Assembly: GCF_013426205.1 (NCBI RefSeq)
Contig: NC_089423.1
Span: forward strand, 7,006,001 to 7,070,000
Length of the DNA: 64,000 nt
From: Metarhizium brunneum
Lineage: Eukaryota; Ascomycota; Sordariomycetes; Hypocreales; Clavicipitaceae
Direction of reading: 5' to 3'
Below are positions 1 through 9,815 of this stretch, piece by piece. The notes under the pieces are model-generated. The model saw nothing but the letters and a program-made list of their open reading frames with translations, was not told the DNA's origin and did no database searches. The position numbers were made by a program, and so were the translations under genes. Each line of letters starts with the position of its first letter. The first letter of the stretch is position 1.

Positions 1-490
1 TGCTTTTTTAATAGTAGAAAATAGGTATTATATTATTTTTAAGTAAAATAAGTAGGTTTAATTTTACTAAAAGAAGTTTTTAGTTAATAATAACTAAAAT
101 ATATTTATAAAAAGTATTTATATGCTATTAAATTATAAATAACATATAATATTAAAATTTATACTTTTTTTAACAGCAAAAAATAGCTATTATATTATTT
201 TTAAGTAAAATAACTAGGTTTAATTTTATTATAAGAATCCTTTAGTTAATAATAACTAAACTATATTTATAAAAAGTATTTATATATTAGTAAATTATAA
301 AGAACACGTAATATTAAAATTTATACTTTTATAATAATACAAAATAGCTATTATAATATTATAAAGTACTAAGGCTAGGTATTATTATAAAAATAAAATT
401 CTATAAGGAAATCAACTATAATCTATATACAGAGAGTTCTTATATACGAGAAAGCTTTGAGGTACGCGCTATATAAAAATTTATACTTTA
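1..490 (-). repeat. AT-rich satellite array 1 (~162-bp units, inverted orientation)
   Basis: Direct repeats with a period of 161-162 bases: the phrase AATTTATACTTT recurs near 156, 317 and 478, and ATAG(G/C)TATTATA recurs at 21, 183 and 344. The reverse complement (AAAGTATAAATT) is the landmark of the arrays at 14.4 and 48.6 kb, so this looks like the same family in the opposite orientation. The array probably continues beyond the left edge. No coding capacity is visible. Confidence 0.7.
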
Positions 491-1660
491 CCGTCTATAG
501 TAAACACCATGATAGGGTTGTAATTTTGCATTTGGCGATAACAGGCCAACTCGAGAGGCTTTATAGACAAGGGCTGCCTTGTAAATCTAAAAAGCAAAGT
601 AGGTAGATACCCAAAATAATTGACAACTACAGCCTAGGATATAAATTGCTTCAAGTATATAAACAGCAGCGTCTACTTTGCCACTACAAATGAAGGGTCA
701 GGTAGTCGCGCTGGATAGCATTAGTGCCTAAGCAGCCATGCAAACCGAGTTTAAGTGAGGCAATAACGGGAATGATACTGAAGACCGGGATGAACGACGC
801 CTTTCTGGATACCCTCGGACAGACGAGACGTGCCACAAGGTGGAACAAGGCCTGGACGGCCACCTTTATAGTGTTATCGTGCGGCAGTATCTCCCAGGGG
901 TACTCGTCGATAATATACTTGAAGCCGTCGCTATTTTGCAGCACTACCGCTATTACCATAATGTCCCAAAAAAGAAGCTGTGCAGAAAGAAGCACTAGAA
1001 GCATCTTCAACGCAAAGAGAGGCTGTAAAGACGGCCAAACAAGTTCCAATACACTTGAACGACGCCTTGAGCAGGTCTTACATCACGGGCTGCTAATATG
1101 TTCCCGGCAGAAAGGAAAGTTTTACTTGGCGGGAGCACCCAGCCCAGGCGGATTTACCTCTGTTTACGAGTAGACTCCTGCCGCTGCAACCTGCTACTCT
1201 AAAAGATGTACTTGGACTTCCTTATACGCCCTTGGGTATAGGCTTTGTCTACTACAGAGCAGATTCTTGGACTAGAGAAGCTTCAGGCAAAGTACGCACA
1301 CGGCCAGATCAAGGCTGCTAAAGACAATACCGATCGGGCGGGTCCCATTATAGTGGTATTCAAAAAACCTCGCCGGAAGGACACTAGAAGTAGCGTGAAC
1401 AGGAGTCTTAAGGATTCGAGTTGTTCAGGAACAATAAAGCCCCTAGTTATATTACGCGAAGCTGTATCAAGGTCCTCGGCTTTCCACGAGATCTTAGAGA
1501 ATCAGTCGCGCCATGTACTTGGAGGCAGGAAACCTGTTATCCCGCAACAACACAAAGCACTTGGTTTGTGTCGAGTCCTCGAATGCGATCCGTGTCAACT
1601 CCAACCAGCTCGTCGCGTCAGTTATCAAGCTACTACTGTTATTACATGTAAACTCTGATA
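491..1660. other. GC-richer island between satellite arrays; unresolved relic
   Basis: Normal-composition DNA enclosed by AT-rich arrays. Open frames exist on both strands (for example 684-1,049 minus and 724-1,173 plus), but none has a convincing start, domain or promoter, and I recognise no family. A short block at about 1,517-1,556 (reading GGRKPVIPQ on the plus strand) recurs at about 12,349-12,390. It is best read as an eroded gene or transposon fragment. Confidence 0.45.
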
Positions 1661-1918
1661 TTTGCGGCTAATTAGCCGGCTATTTACTTGTATTTCTTTA
1701 CTTTTTTTTATAATTTTAAAGCTTTATATTTATAATAATTAATACTAGAAATTATAAGTTAAGTATTAGTATAATATATATTAATAAATAAATTAATAAG
1801 TTAATATTATAATATAGCTTATATAAAAAGGTAAAGTTTTATATTTATAGAAGTAATATTATTAGTAGTATATTATAAAAAGATTATAAGTTTATAAACT
1901 TATTAAATTATATTATAA

Positions 1919-2510
1919 CGTAAATTTCTGCTTTAATTATTAATTTAAAATAAATAATAATTAATATCTTTATATTACATATATAAATAAAGTAATATTT
2001 AAGATTTATATAAAATAATAAGAGTAATTATATATAAAATAGCTTATATTAGCTTTTTATATTACTAGGCTAATTAATTATTTAAATTTCTACTTTAGTT
2101 ACTTAATAAAAAGTAAAAAATATTAATATTTTAATATTACTTATATAAATAAGGTAATATTAAAGTTTTATATAAAGTAATAAATATAATTATATATAAA
2201 ATAAGTTCTAATAGCTGTTAAAGGTATTAGGTTAACTAATAATTTAAATTTCTACTTTAATTATTTAATAAAAAGTAAAAACTTTTAATATTTTAATATT
2301 ACTTATATAAATAAGGTAATATTAAAGTTTTATATAAAGTAATAAATATAATTATATATAAAATAAGTTTTTATAGCTATTAAAAGTATTAAATTAATTA
2401 ATAATTTAAATTTCTACTTTAATTACTTAATAAAAAATATAAATTATTAATATTTTTATATTACTTATATAAATAAAGTTATATTTAAGTTTTATATAAA
2501 ATAATTTTAA
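1919..2510 (+). repeat. AT-rich satellite array 2 (162-bp units)
   Basis: Four units start with a TTTAAATTTCTACTTTA-like phrase at about 1,919, 2,081, 2,243 and 2,405, exactly 162 bases apart. Each complete unit also holds TAGCT(A/G)TTAAA(A/G)GTATTA, close to the landmark of the other arrays. The flanking 1,661-1,918 and 2,511-2,560 are also AT-saturated with no gene. Confidence 0.75.
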
Positions 2511-2589
2511 TTCTCTTAATAATAGTAGATAATTTATTTCCTTTTTTTATTAAAAGGGAAAAATAAAAAAAGGCCGAGAGGATTAAGTC

Positions 2590-2660
2590 TGCCGGTTGCT
2601 ATATTTACTTGACTGTTTCTTTGTACTAGAGCCACGTGGTTACTGCTCAGGTTTTTCTCA
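2590..2660 (-). pseudogene. Fragment related to the 5' exon of gene H
   Basis: This stretch matches 59,840-59,900 at the upstream end of gene H over about 55 bases, including the shared AGAGCCACGTGG and an ACTGCT(C/T)AG that follows. On the minus strand the part equivalent to the H exon reads NSQVNI where H reads NGRIEI. It is too short to be functional. It shows that H-type sequence also existed beside gene A. Confidence 0.5.
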
Positions 2661-3041
2661 CGTTATGGGTGTAAATCATCTAGGCAAACAAGTATTCCGG
2701 CTGTGAACTCGTTTGCAATATTATTATTGGTTTACCAAGTAGTTTCTCACCCCCCACTTTCATTGTTGATATCCCGACCTGTGGTAACATGAAGGAAGAG
2801 GCCTTTGCCCTTATCCTTGCCCTTGACATTGGGGGAACTTTATGCACTTGACCGTGTTGCAAAAAAGTCCAAGTTGATTACCTTTTTGGCTCTGAAAGCC
2901 AGCAACTCTCAGCGCCCCTTACTCTTACCGCATGAAAGGTCTTGTATTTCGAAAAGCTCTGCAGTTGCTGATTGATACTGACGGCGGATCATTCAGGTTT
3001 TGAGATTTTGCCCCAACAACAACAACACCACCATTATCAGC
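2661..3041 (+). promoter_or_regulatory. 5' flank of gene A (putative promoter)
   Basis: Normal-composition DNA upstream of gene A. The last 45 bases are CA-rich (AACAACAACAACACCACC), as is usual for fungal 5' leaders. No clear TATA box was found. A minus-strand open frame at 2,680-2,862 lacks an ATG start and is not called. Confidence 0.4.
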
Positions 3042-4157
3042 ATGTCCTCAGATAAGCAGATGACCAACGCAGCCGACAACGACGTTATCGAGCAGCCCGG
3101 TAGTAGCCGCCAAGTACGTTACACGGCCGCTGACGGCTCGCAGTACGCTACCACGACCGATGATATCGCAGGCGCAGAAAGGGACGTGGCTCTGCCGTCC
3201 AGGGCGCCAACAGCCGATAAATGGTCGGTGCAATACCATAACATGTCACGGATAGTTTCTCGCGGGAAACTTCCGCCGAGGCTCATCCCGGCAACGCCCA
3301 TGATTCCGTTTGGGCCCCCGTCCGCGCGCTGGGCTCAGCCGCAGGAGCAAGTCCCGGGACCTCAAGAGGCTGCACGACGGCCGGGTCCGGGACCTCTTCA
3401 AGGTCCAGGGCCGGCTCCGCAGCCGCCTCAGACGCAGAACGCTCAGAGGCCTCAGCAGAAGCGCGCCAGAGGACGCCGTTCACGCGGCGCCAATCGTGGC
3501 GGCGTGCAGAAATCTGGTCAGCAGGGGACATCGTCTTCCATGTCTGCTAGCGAACTCATGGCCAGAATCGACCGGGACCCGGAGCTCCTCAGACAGGTGG
3601 AGGAGCTCGCGTTGCGAAAGGAACAGGAGACCTCTCGGGCAGCCGTAGAGAGGGCCAAAAGGGCAGCTATTTGCGGCAATTGCCTCAAGGTTGGGCACAC
3701 AGTCCGGGACTGTGCTCAACCGGCCGATGACGGCTATGTCCACGGCTGTCCTATTTGTAACGGGTCTGATCATGAATCAGCCCAGGGTTGTAAAATGCAT
3801 TGGCCGCACCGCCTCGAAAGGAGGCTGTATTGGGCAATCGAGCAGCGCGCTCGGCGTCCAACTCTGGCCGCCTTTCCCAACTGGCTGGATGTCTTCACCG
3901 AGGCCCGGAACGCGGGCAATGACATGGAGGCCTTGCCACAAAGCTTCCCGTGGACGCCACTCTTCAGCCGGACCCTCATCCGGGAATATCCGGACACAAA
4001 ACATCCCTGGTCCAACTTTGACTACGTGGCCAACAACTCGTCCGCGTTGCCGGTGGATCCTCTTGTGACGGACCAGGCCGCCGTCATCGCAAACGACGCG
4101 GTGATTCGCAGTCTACTCTCGCGCCCGGTCATTAGCAATACTGGTGGCAGGCCATGA
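3042..4157 (+). CDS. Gene A: double CCHC zinc-knuckle protein, 371 aa
   Basis: Probable nucleic-acid-binding protein. The first zinc knuckle, CGNCLKVGHTVRDC (C211, C214, H219, C224), fits CX2CX4HX4C. A second, CPICNGSDHESAQGC (C236, C239, H244, C250), fits CX2CX4HX5C. Before them lie a Pro/Gln/Gly-rich linker (about residues 85-140), an Arg-rich patch (about 140-155) and a short charged helix (about 180-210). After them comes a Trp/Pro-rich tail with FPWTPLFSR and LPVDP. Tails of this style are, from memory, common in uncharacterised zinc-knuckle proteins of Hypocreales that expand in accessory regions. The frame opens upstream at TTG 3,000, but ATG 3,042 is the first methionine and follows a CA-rich leader. 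No intron is evident. Decayed relatives lie at 6,974-7,204, 12,796-13,020 and 49,212-49,885. The similarity to the relic at 12.8 kb continues into the 3' UTR. The role is unknown; a retroelement Gag origin is possible but unproven. Confidence 0.85.
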   Translation: MSSDKQMTNAADNDVIEQPGSSRQVRYTAADGSQYATTTDDIAGAERDVALPSRAPTADKWSVQYHNMSRIVSRGKLPPRLIPATPMIPFGPPSARWAQPQEQVPGPQEAARRPGPGPLQGPGPAPQPPQTQNAQRPQQKRARGRRSRGANRGGVQKSGQQGTSSSMSASELMARIDRDPELLRQVEELALRKEQETSRAAVERAKRAAICGNCLKVGHTVRDCAQPADDGYVHGCPICNGSDHESAQGCKMHWPHRLERRLYWAIEQRARRPTLAAFPNWLDVFTEARNAGNDMEALPQSFPWTPLFSRTLIREYPDTKHPWSNFDYVANNSSALPVDPLVTDQAAVIANDAVIRSLLSRPVISNTGGRP

Positions 4158-4635
4158 GATCATGAGAACTAGGATGAGGACGAAGACGGCGAAATACTTG
4201 GAGCCATTCAAGTCCTCATTGGACTTATACATGGGTGTAATACTGTGTTCAAACTTTTGTTTCTCGTTTCTTTTCCTTTCTTTTTTTCTTTCGCTCTTTG
4301 TGGAGGTAGATGAGGGAGAGACGGAGGGGGAAGCAATAATGCAATTCACTGCTGGTGTCTTAATGTAATCTGTCAATATTCTCAAACGTCTGGTCTTAAT
4401 AATGCTCGATCCTTGTGTGTCTATAAAAATTATGCGACGGCACATTTCACCGATGCGACAGCAAAATGGGTCTTGTCGGAAGGGGAAAAAATTAAAGTTC
4501 ATACTTACATATCGATTATACTGGTCCGTGTTTTTTATTCTTTGCCGGAACTCGTATGGCAGACATCTAGATGTAATCACCATGTTGCATTGCAAAACCA
4601 CTCAGATCCCATTCGCCGCCGTCAAATCCCAGTGA
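4158..4635 (+). other. 3' flank of gene A
   Basis: No gene seen. The first 80 bases align with 12,830-12,900 read on the minus strand (shared TTCAAGTCCT and following bases), so 3' UTR sequence is conserved between A and the E-locus relic. A TC-rich tract lies at about 4,258-4,300. Confidence 0.5.
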
Positions 4636-4704
4636 CAGCTACACGACTCGGCGCATCTTGCGGAACTCCAAGCCAATCCTGGGCTCCCCTATTACGTTTT
4701 TATA
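4636..4704 (-). pseudogene. C-terminal stub of a gene C paralogue
   Basis: About 60 bases match the 3' end of gene C (7,233-7,290) in the same orientation. The minus strand reads GEPRIGLEFRKMR where C reads GEPEIGLKFRKVR, and the stop codon is in the same place (4,639-4,641). It lies just downstream of gene B, another coiled-coil gene. Either a C-like gene was largely deleted here, or B replaced its body. Confidence 0.6.
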
Positions 4705-4803
4705 ACATTGATCAAAGAATTGCAAGGCACAAGGTAGGAGCCACAACCAAAGTGTATATTATATGCAATAAAACGCCAGGCCCAAACTATGTACAAATTG
4801 GCC

Positions 4804-6405
4804 TTAATCGCCGAATCCCTCCCACGTCTCATGCCCGCTTTGGGAGACTCGAACCTTCATTCTGATGAGAGCAAGTGCCAATGCTCCAGAATGAGGCAAG
4901 GCATGAATACATTCAATGCCCGTGGGTGACTTCAATTTCAGGGCATCGAAGCCAATGTCCTCCCAGTCGACGCAGTCTGCTTCAATCCATCGAAGACGCA
5001 TTCCGCGCGCATCAATGTAAAGAAACATGTCGACTGATTCGACAACAACAACCCCGGGCGAATTTTCATCCAAGGTTGTACGGGCATACAGCCGGACAGT
5101 GTCGCACACGTGCCCTTCTTGTCCTTGGAGGAGGAGGGCCTCGACCAAGGCGCCATCGTCGCCCTTGAGCCATGCTCTCTGTGTACCAACGAACCCAGAG
5201 AGGTCAGCTCCGACTGATGGCCACCGCTCCGAGACGATGTGGAGGATCTGGCCCAACATGAGACAAATGGGCAGCTCACAGGCTGGCAGGCCACTGATGG
5301 CATCTGTAGCCAACTTGCAGAGTCCCTCCGACACACTGGCGGCTGCGGCGAGTGCAGAGACGACAGACTGGAGCAATGTGAGGGCCTCGCAGCCGGAGCC
5401 AAGAAGCTCATCGCGCCTTAGCGCGAAAAACAGCTTGATGAGTGCCTGGTCTCCGTGACAGGCATGAGGACAGGTCTTGCCCGTCTTGCCCATGTCGCCG
5501 CTCCAGACATCCAGCCAGAGCCAGCCCGTGTAGTCGGACTCTGCGGCAAGCTTCCGCGGCGAGTCATTGACGTACTGCAGAAGCGCATCCCAGTCGTCTT
5601 CGGGCTGTCCCGGGCTGTCGGTGATGCTCTCCATGACATTGATGGAGGCATCGACAAGAGACGTCTGAATAGCCGCCCTTTCTTCCTGCTCTTGGAGCCT
5701 TGTTTTGGAGGCAGCCGACTCCATGTCAAGAGAGGCCAGCTGGTCCCGAAGCCTCTTGTTTTCCTCAATGGCTTCGCGAGCTTGACGCTTCGCCGATTGA
5801 AGCTTCTCCGTGGCAGATTGGCGTTGTTCCGCCTGCAGGGAGCGCACGGCTTCGAGCTCCGTCGCCAGCTTTGCCTTGTCCTCTAGCAGCTGAGCAATCT
5901 CGCCCCGCGCATGAGTAAGATCGCCCTGAAGATCCTTTACGATCCCGATTGGAAGCTGGCTTGGCCGGTCAAGGTCCCGCAAAGCCTTCTCGAGCTTTTC
6001 AGACCACGCAGGTCCCCAATGCTGCAGCATGGCCACCGATATATTCGGATTTCTCAGGATGTGGTCAAAGGCTCTTTGTCCCACATAGTCTTCTCGGTCT
6101 CTAGCCAAGGCGCCCAAGTCGTCTAGATTCTCATCCTGGCGCAGATAATCGTCCAGTACCTGGTTCCCCTCCTCGCAGACACGTATCAACTGCTGGAGGT
6201 CGGCAGCCATGGTCTTGTTGACCACTGACCTGTCCGAGTACTCCTTGAGCTTGGCAGTAGACTGGTCGCTGTACTCGAAGACATCGGCCAAGTCGCGCTT
6301 GGCCGTGGTGTCGAGATCTTTAAAGCTGTCAACGACTTGCTTCAACTGCCTCTCCACATCCTTAATGGCCGGCATGCGAATACCGAGACCTAGATTGTGA
6401 GTCAT
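4804..6405 (-). CDS. Gene B: coiled-coil protein, 533 aa
   Basis: Family not recognised. From the ATG at 6,405 (MTHNLGLGIR) the protein has a helical N-terminal region (residues 1-165), a charged heptad-like coiled coil rich in E, K, Q and A (about 170-290), and a globular C-terminal half with several Trp/Cys positions (WLWLDVWSG, CPHACHG) and hydrophobic helices. The open frame continues upstream of this ATG without a stop to about 6,812, but the added part has no methionine before 6,405; the nearest alternative initiator is a TTG. Same orientation as gene C, with a gap of about 830 bases. Layout (coiled coil plus globular tail) resembles gene C, without clear sequence identity. Probably a scaffold or oligomerising protein; function unknown. 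No intron is obvious. Confidence 0.75.
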   Translation of the reverse strand: MTHNLGLGIRMPAIKDVERQLKQVVDSFKDLDTTAKRDLADVFEYSDQSTAKLKEYSDRSVVNKTMAADLQQLIRVCEEGNQVLDDYLRQDENLDDLGALARDREDYVGQRAFDHILRNPNISVAMLQHWGPAWSEKLEKALRDLDRPSQLPIGIVKDLQGDLTHARGEIAQLLEDKAKLATELEAVRSLQAEQRQSATEKLQSAKRQAREAIEENKRLRDQLASLDMESAASKTRLQEQEERAAIQTSLVDASINVMESITDSPGQPEDDWDALLQYVNDSPRKLAAESDYTGWLWLDVWSGDMGKTGKTCPHACHGDQALIKLFFALRRDELLGSGCEALTLLQSVVSALAAAASVSEGLCKLATDAISGLPACELPICLMLGQILHIVSERWPSVGADLSGFVGTQRAWLKGDDGALVEALLLQGQEGHVCDTVRLYARTTLDENSPGVVVVESVDMFLYIDARGMRLRWIEADCVDWEDIGFDALKLKSPTGIECIHALPHSGALALALIRMKVRVSQSGHETWEGFGD

Positions 6406-6812
6406 TGCGAATGTGTCGAGTGAGTACGTGATTGCTGTCGCTGGAAAACTCGAGATTGTACAAGGTGGAAAACTTTTTAGAGTAAAAACTTTTCGAGTCC
6501 CAATATCTGCCTGCACTTTGACAACTGGCAGCTGATTTTCGTTGACGTCAATGGTGTGAGCTGACAGCTGCCAAAGTCTACACCATCTCAACCAGACTTT
6601 TCGACGAGTCTTCGTGTCTTGGCTGAAGCACTCATCAAGCCTCCCAACGAGGAATTGGATGGTCTCCGGAGTTGGCTCTAACTGAAAATCATAGTCTGAA
6701 TACTGAAAATGCCAGGCTTGCCAGTGAGCTTCGCAGAGCGTGGTGAAGAGGCTCGATTGACCAGTAATTGAGGCTGCAGATTGGGATGCGAGACAGTTGG
6801 AAGCTACCAGGC
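6406..6812 (-). other. Open upstream extension of gene B frame
   Basis: The gene B frame stays open for about 135 codons upstream of its first ATG and has protein-like composition (W-rich; for example WQAWHFQYSDYDFQ and KVWLRWCRLWQL). It could be an upstream exon, a truncated older gene fused to B, or 5' UTR open by chance. No methionine was seen in it. Confidence 0.35.
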
Positions 6813-6973
6813 TCTGCTGTCACGTCTCTAAATGTCTTTGTTTATACAAACGTTTAATGTTCGGAGACAGCGCCATGGTGTCTGATTACGATATTAAACT
6901 TCACATGGCAAAATGTCACCAAAATAAATAACTGCATTATTCGGATTAACAGCAATAACAAGATGTCAAGATG

Positions 6974-7204
6974 TCAATTAAATGTATACATCAAGTTACT
7001 CAACCCTTCCCCAGGCATAACCGAATCCCAATCCTCCGCTTTCACATGCCATCCTCGGCAGTTCATTCTCACATGCCCTCTTTTTTTTAAATAATGGCAG
7101 CCGAGTTTGTGAGAGAGGCGACGCAATATCCAGTGAGTGTAGCAAGTTCGTCGTCGCGGCCAATAGTGCCACTGCTCACGAGGTTGTCCAGAAAATAATA
7201 ACAA
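6974..7204 (-). pseudogene. Zinc-knuckle relic between genes B and C
   Basis: The minus strand at 7,058-7,099 reads CHYLKKRGHVRMNC. This matches the CX2CX4HX4C zinc knuckle in spacing, with the second cysteine replaced by leucine and a GH...C core like that of gene A. The 76-codon open frame has no ATG start. It is most likely the decayed end of another zinc-knuckle gene. Confidence 0.55.
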
Positions 7205-7235
7205 GTGAATGTGCTATTATTCATGGCAGGGATAG

Positions 7236-9815
7236 CTACACGGCTTTGCGTACCTTGCGGAACTTCAAGCCGATCTCGGGCTCCCCCATTTCATTATCGA
7301 AATAGGTGCGCTTGACGAGAATGCAGTCCCCATGAATGGGACACTGGCCATTCTCCGGCTCGATTTCCTCGCCGTTACAGATTCCTCGGAAACAGAACCA
7401 ATCTTCCCTTGGTCCCGAGTCAACCAAGCGCATTGCCAAGTAGAGGTTGTCGGGTTGCAGAGTATCTAGCAACAATTGACACACCTCCTTTGGTTCTAGG
7501 TTTTCAGCCCCAACCACGTTGAGAATGGCTAGACTGGTCAAAAGCCTATCGATTGTACTGTCCCAGAATCGCAGACTCTGGTACTTGTGCAGCCATTGTG
7601 GTTTGCCCACCTCCGTAGTCGAAGGGGGCGTCGGGCCGCCGAGCTTGCCCAGATCACTGGAAATCTGGTCAACCGCCTCCGAGGTGCCGTCAATCTGCTG
7701 CTTGATCGACGTGATAGTCTCGGAAAGCTCTCCGAGCGCCGTCTGCAAACTGTCTGGGGTTGCCGTTCCCCGCCAGTTTGTCAGCACCTCGAGGTGTTGA
7801 GCAAGACTCTCCGACATTGCAGAGACTGCCTGGCACACCTCTTGAGACGCAATCTCTCGGTCGGCGTCTTGGCTCAGGATTCTGGTCGCCAGTCTCGCAA
7901 CTTCAGCGCCTTTTGGATAGTCTGAATCCATCAGCCATGCGCTCATGGCTTCGACCTTGTCGCCGAGAACCGCAATGTCCTCGTTCTGCACGAGCTTGTC
8001 TCGGGCAGAGTCGGCCTGTCGCACCGTGTCGGTCAACTCGACAAGATCGGCCTTTTCGGCCAGGTTTGTGTTTGCCAACTTGCTGTCGACACCATCAACC
8101 TTGGCGGACAGCTTTGCCAATTCCGCTGCCTGCGCCTGGCATTCTGAGTCCCGGGCTTCGTTGTTTTGCAACACGATGCTTTTCAGTTCCGCGACGTCGG
8201 ACCTCTGGGAAAGGTCTGCGCGGATGGAACCGACCTTGGAAGCGAGATTCAGGAAATCAAACCTCCGCAGGCCTTGGTCCGAGGCCGTCTGACGCAGCTG
8301 GCCCAGGGCTGCGTCGTGGCAGGCAATGGCCTGCGAGACCTGTGCAGTCAGGTCTGTAATGTCACGCCTCTGCACACGATCGTGGGCTGCGTCCAGCAGC
8401 CCGCACGACTCCAGATCCGACACTGTAGCCAGACCAGAGACGACGCTGCTCACAATGGCATGGACCTGCTCTTCCGACAGCAGCGTCGACCCCTGCGGAA
8501 TCTTTGCGCAGAGCTCCGAGGCCAAGTCTCGGGCAAACCCAACAAAGACGTCGTAGGTAATAAAGCCGTCTTGGTTATCGGGTGAGCCCTTGAGCTCTCC
8601 CAGAGACCTCGTCACGCGCGATGCCGTCGGAAGGCGGCGAGCAACCCTCGACAGGCCGGCGACGTCGTCTTTTAGCTGGTCGACGGCCTGCTGTCCAGCA
8701 AGACCACCCTCGACTTCAAGACGACGCCCGATGCCGTCAATGCCGTCCTTCAGCCGGTCAATAGCCTGCTGTCCAGCAAGGCCACCCTCGACATCGAGAC
8801 GACGCCCGATGCCGTCCACGGAATCACCAACAGCCGAGAATTGGAGACTGACAGCTTTGTCGTGATCCTCGACCGCTTCGTGGACCAGCCCGACTTTGGT
8901 CTCGACGGCGTCGACTGCGTCATTCAGGAGAGCCAGCGTCTCCCTTTTAGACAACAACAGCTCCCCCAGCCGGTCTTGTTGGCTCGTTGCGGCCGACTGA
9001 AGACCTGACGCCGCTCCGACCAGGCTCTGCAATACAGGGAGCCCCGAGACGGCAGACTCGACGTCACTCCTTGAGGGTAAACCTCCAAGAGCTGCCCGCT
9101 GCTCGTTGAGAGTCTCTTGCAGCTTGCAGACATCTCCATTTTTGGCCACCGCCTTGTCAAGACTCTCAAGTCTCGACTTTATGGCTGAGAGCTCGGTGTC
9201 CAGCACGGTTTGGACCCTGTCGAGCTGGTCTTGACGACCAGCTACCAGCTCCCGCGATCGACGATTGACGTCGTCGCGCGTCTCCTGAAGCGAGGTTTCG
9301 CGGACAGTCAATGCTGCCCCTTGCTCCGCCAACCTCCTCTCCTTTTCGTTGAGGCGCTCTTCCTTCTCGTCGAGGCGCTTCTCGCGCTCAATCTGGCAAG
9401 GGGACGCCTCGGCATCTGCCCGACGAACCTCTGTCGCGAGTGCAATGAGGCGGCTGTCAAACTGCTTCTCCATGCGCTCCGTCAGCCTTGCCTGGATCGC
9501 CTCGGTCTCTGCCTTGACTTGGTCCTGCAGACGAGTGTCAAACGTCCTTTGGAGCCTGTCAAGTTCCGAGCGAAGCCGGGCCTTTGCACTCTCAGAGACT
9601 TGCAGCTCAGTCTCTAGGGCAGCCACTTGTTGAGCTTTGATGCCATCTTCATGATTCTTGATCATGGTTTCGGCCCGCTCACACAATCTCTTTGTCCATT
9701 GCAGGATGGTCAGTCTGGAGTTTTCCTCGACTGCTTCAACGGACAGGCCCCCGAAAAATTCCTCCATGCCCCTAATCTCCCTCCGCAGGATTTCAATTTG
9801 TTCAGTAAACGCCAT
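7236..9815 (-). CDS. Gene C: long coiled-coil protein with Cys-containing C-terminus, 859 aa
   Basis: Probable filamentous scaffold; family not recognised. ATG at 9,815 (MAFTEQIEIL) follows an A-rich leader. Residues about 50-690 are almost continuous E/K/Q/A/L-rich heptad sequence, predicted coiled coil. Inside it two adjacent 26-aa repeats (I/VDGIGRRL-VEGGLAGQQA) come from a 78-bp duplication at about 8,688-8,845. The last 110 residues are globular, with WFCFRGIC and CPIHGDC clusters that could bind a metal, and end in GEPEIGLKFRKVRKAV. No intron is visible. The ATG-proximal flank is shared with gene D on the opposite strand. Fragments of paralogues occur at 4,636-4,704, 51,347-51,586 and 51,890-52,120, and the promoter is copied at 55,050-55,220. 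I cannot tell whether it acts in nucleus or cytoplasm; no signal peptide or membrane segment is seen. Confidence 0.8.
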   Translation of the reverse strand: MAFTEQIEILRREIRGMEEFFGGLSVEAVEENSRLTILQWTKRLCERAETMIKNHEDGIKAQQVAALETELQVSESAKARLRSELDRLQRTFDTRLQDQVKAETEAIQARLTERMEKQFDSRLIALATEVRRADAEASPCQIEREKRLDEKEERLNEKERRLAEQGAALTVRETSLQETRDDVNRRSRELVAGRQDQLDRVQTVLDTELSAIKSRLESLDKAVAKNGDVCKLQETLNEQRAALGGLPSRSDVESAVSGLPVLQSLVGAASGLQSAATSQQDRLGELLLSKRETLALLNDAVDAVETKVGLVHEAVEDHDKAVSLQFSAVGDSVDGIGRRLDVEGGLAGQQAIDRLKDGIDGIGRRLEVEGGLAGQQAVDQLKDDVAGLSRVARRLPTASRVTRSLGELKGSPDNQDGFITYDVFVGFARDLASELCAKIPQGSTLLSEEQVHAIVSSVVSGLATVSDLESCGLLDAAHDRVQRRDITDLTAQVSQAIACHDAALGQLRQTASDQGLRRFDFLNLASKVGSIRADLSQRSDVAELKSIVLQNNEARDSECQAQAAELAKLSAKVDGVDSKLANTNLAEKADLVELTDTVRQADSARDKLVQNEDIAVLGDKVEAMSAWLMDSDYPKGAEVARLATRILSQDADREIASQEVCQAVSAMSESLAQHLEVLTNWRGTATPDSLQTALGELSETITSIKQQIDGTSEAVDQISSDLGKLGGPTPPSTTEVGKPQWLHKYQSLRFWDSTIDRLLTSLAILNVVGAENLEPKEVCQLLLDTLQPDNLYLAMRLVDSGPREDWFCFRGICNGEEIEPENGQCPIHGDCILVKRTYFDNEMGEPEIGLKFRKVRKAV

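Noticed and set aside
684..1049. 121-codon minus-strand frame with hydrophobic helices
   Set aside because: It lacks an ATG start and a promoter, and matches no family I know. Kept only as part of the unresolved island.
2680..2862. Possible start of a gene G-like protein (MSRARIRAKASS) on the minus strand
   Set aside because: Similarity to the Lys/Ala/Arg start of gene G is compositional only, with no supporting downstream homology.
3000..3041. Longer form of gene A starting at 3,000
   Set aside because: The codon at 3,000 is TTG, and the 14 added residues come from a CA-rich leader. ATG 3,042 is preferred.
3283..4015. Minus-strand open frames opposite gene A
   Set aside because: Shadows of the GC-rich coding strand; no protein-like features.
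7760..9633. Several long plus-strand open frames opposite gene C (e.g. 7,760-8,359 and 9,210-9,617)
   Set aside because: They are antisense shadows of a GC-rich coiled-coil gene, with no independent start context or domain.
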